A stretch of DNA of 5,855 bases from Desulfobacula sp. (lineage in GTDB: Bacteria; Desulfobacterota; Desulfobacteria; Desulfobacterales; Desulfobacteraceae), in the NCBI GenBank assembly GCA_023139225.1, contig JAGLNZ010000268.1:1-5855 (forward strand), read 5' to 3'. Of the stretch, positions 5,032 to 5,855 are shown one piece after another. A model generated the notes under the pieces. It was not told where the DNA came from. It saw only the letters and a program-made list of their open reading frames with translations, and did no database searches. Both the position numbers and the translations under genes were made by a program. Every line of letters starts with the position of its first letter. The stretch's first letter is position 1.

Positions 5032-5855
5032 ATGGGAATCGATATGCATGAACACCTGGCAAGGCATCTGTCCATGATGGGGCTGCCCCTTACAGACGGG
5101 CTTGTAGACATTTTAAAAGAAAATTTCACAAAAGAGGAAGCAAAAGTTGCCATGCTGCTCCCGGCAACCGACATACCACTTAAACCGGTAACAATAGATG
5201 AGCTGGCCCGATCAAGTGATATGGATCGAAAATACCTGGCAGATACCCTGGAAGGCCTGGCCGCAAAAAAACTCATTTTTTCAAGTAAAACCAAGGGCGG
5301 CGAAAGAGGTTATGCACTACATCAAGCGGGGTTTGGGTTTCCCCAAGCGTTTTTCTGGGACGGCAAAAAAACGCCATACACTCTTAAAATGACTAAACTT
5401 GTCCTAAAATATTTCAATCGCAAAGTAACAAAACAAGCCTTTTGCGGCGGGGACACTAAAGCATACCGTTATATCCCTATTCATCGTTCACTGAAACCGG
5501 ATGTGCAGGCAGTCCTTCCCCATGATATGATGAAAAATGTGCTTGACAATGCCGAACTGTTTGCGGTTGCTCACTGCACCTGCCGCGTACAGGCCGGCCT
5601 TATTGGAAGACCCTGCGACCACCCCCTTGAAGTCTGCCTCAAGTTTGATGACATGGCAGAGTATATTATCGAGCAGGGGCTTGGCAGAAAGATTACCCGA
5701 AAAGAAGCGGGAGAAATCGTTAACAGCGCGGCAAAAGCAGGACTGGTTCATTTTGTTGACAATGCGGCGGACAAGGTAAAGCACAATTGCAATTGCTGCG
5801 GCTGTGCCTGCTGGAATGTCGGAACTATCCGGAGACGCAAGATCCCCAGGGACGA
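5032..5855 (+). CDS. Paralogous cysteine-rich iron-sulfur protein, cut by window edge
   Basis: Open from ATG 5032 to the window edge, 274 codons. The layout copies the upstream gene. Residues about 30-98 look like a winged helix, with VTIDELARSSDMDRKYLADTL (53-73) as the likely helix-turn-helix. Then come H181-C-T-C184-R with C195 and C202, and CNCCGCAC (253-260). Spacing between the two cysteine clusters matches the upstream protein closely: C184 to C195 is 11 residues here and C182 to C193 is 11 there. A C-terminal ferredoxin domain is expected just past the edge but is not seen. Differences from the paralogue are the missing first Cys of the CxCxC run and an extra C138. Role is unknown. 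Such proteins may pass electrons to, or sense the state of, other redox enzymes; that is inference. Confidence 0.88.
   Translation, partial: MGIDMHEHLARHLSMMGLPLTDGLVDILKENFTKEEAKVAMLLPATDIPLKPVTIDELARSSDMDRKYLADTLEGLAAKKLIFSSKTKGGERGYALHQAGFGFPQAFFWDGKKTPYTLKMTKLVLKYFNRKVTKQAFCGGDTKAYRYIPIHRSLKPDVQAVLPHDMMKNVLDNAELFAVAHCTCRVQAGLIGRPCDHPLEVCLKFDDMAEYIIEQGLGRKITRKEAGEIVNSAAKAGLVHFVDNAADKVKHNCNCCGCACWNVGTIRRRKIPRD

Overview
The window looks like chromosomal DNA from a Gram-negative anaerobe of the Desulfobacterota, most likely a Desulfobacterales genome of moderate to low G+C. The evidence is a pair of cysteine-rich, winged-helix/ferredoxin proteins of a kind common in sulfate reducers, strong Shine-Dalgarno sites, and a probable UGA-encoded selenoprotein. 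The taxonomic call is inference from gene style, not from a marker gene.

Layout. On the minus strand, reading right to left from about 1880, there is a good sigma70-type promoter (1852-1880). It is followed by a 60-residue gene with an in-frame UGA (1634-1816) and a PLP-dependent class I/II aminotransferase (392-1576). Last comes the start of a secreted protein resembling a membrane-bound lytic transglycosylase, cut by the window edge (1-284). On the plus strand, divergent from this cluster, lies gpt, xanthine-guanine phosphoribosyltransferase (1920-2402). It converges on argG, argininosuccinate synthase, on the minus strand (2455-3684), and a terminator hairpin sits between them. A 168-base divergent promoter region separates argG from two tandem plus-strand genes (3853-5016 and 5032 to the window end). 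These two are paralogues: each has an N-terminal region that looks like a DNA-binding-type fold, then two cysteine clusters. In the complete copy these are followed by a 2[4Fe-4S] ferredoxin domain.

The most notable element is the small gene at 1634-1816. Ordinary gene calling stops at a TGA at codon 21 and would miss it. Read through as selenocysteine, the frame gives a compact protein with CxxC near each end of its metal- or redox-site half (C8/C11 and C28/C31) and Sec at position 21. Twenty-two bases after the UGA the RNA can fold into a stem-loop whose apex reads UGCAGGUC. That matches, as I remember it, the apex of the E. coli fdhF SECIS element. Promoter, ribosome binding site, single plausible start, reading frame and SECIS-like hairpin all agree, so I call it a probable selenoprotein of the small dual-CxxC type.

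The other genes are metabolic housekeeping (purine salvage, arginine synthesis, amino-acid transamination, cell-wall remodelling). I see no mobile element, CRISPR array, tRNA or rRNA.
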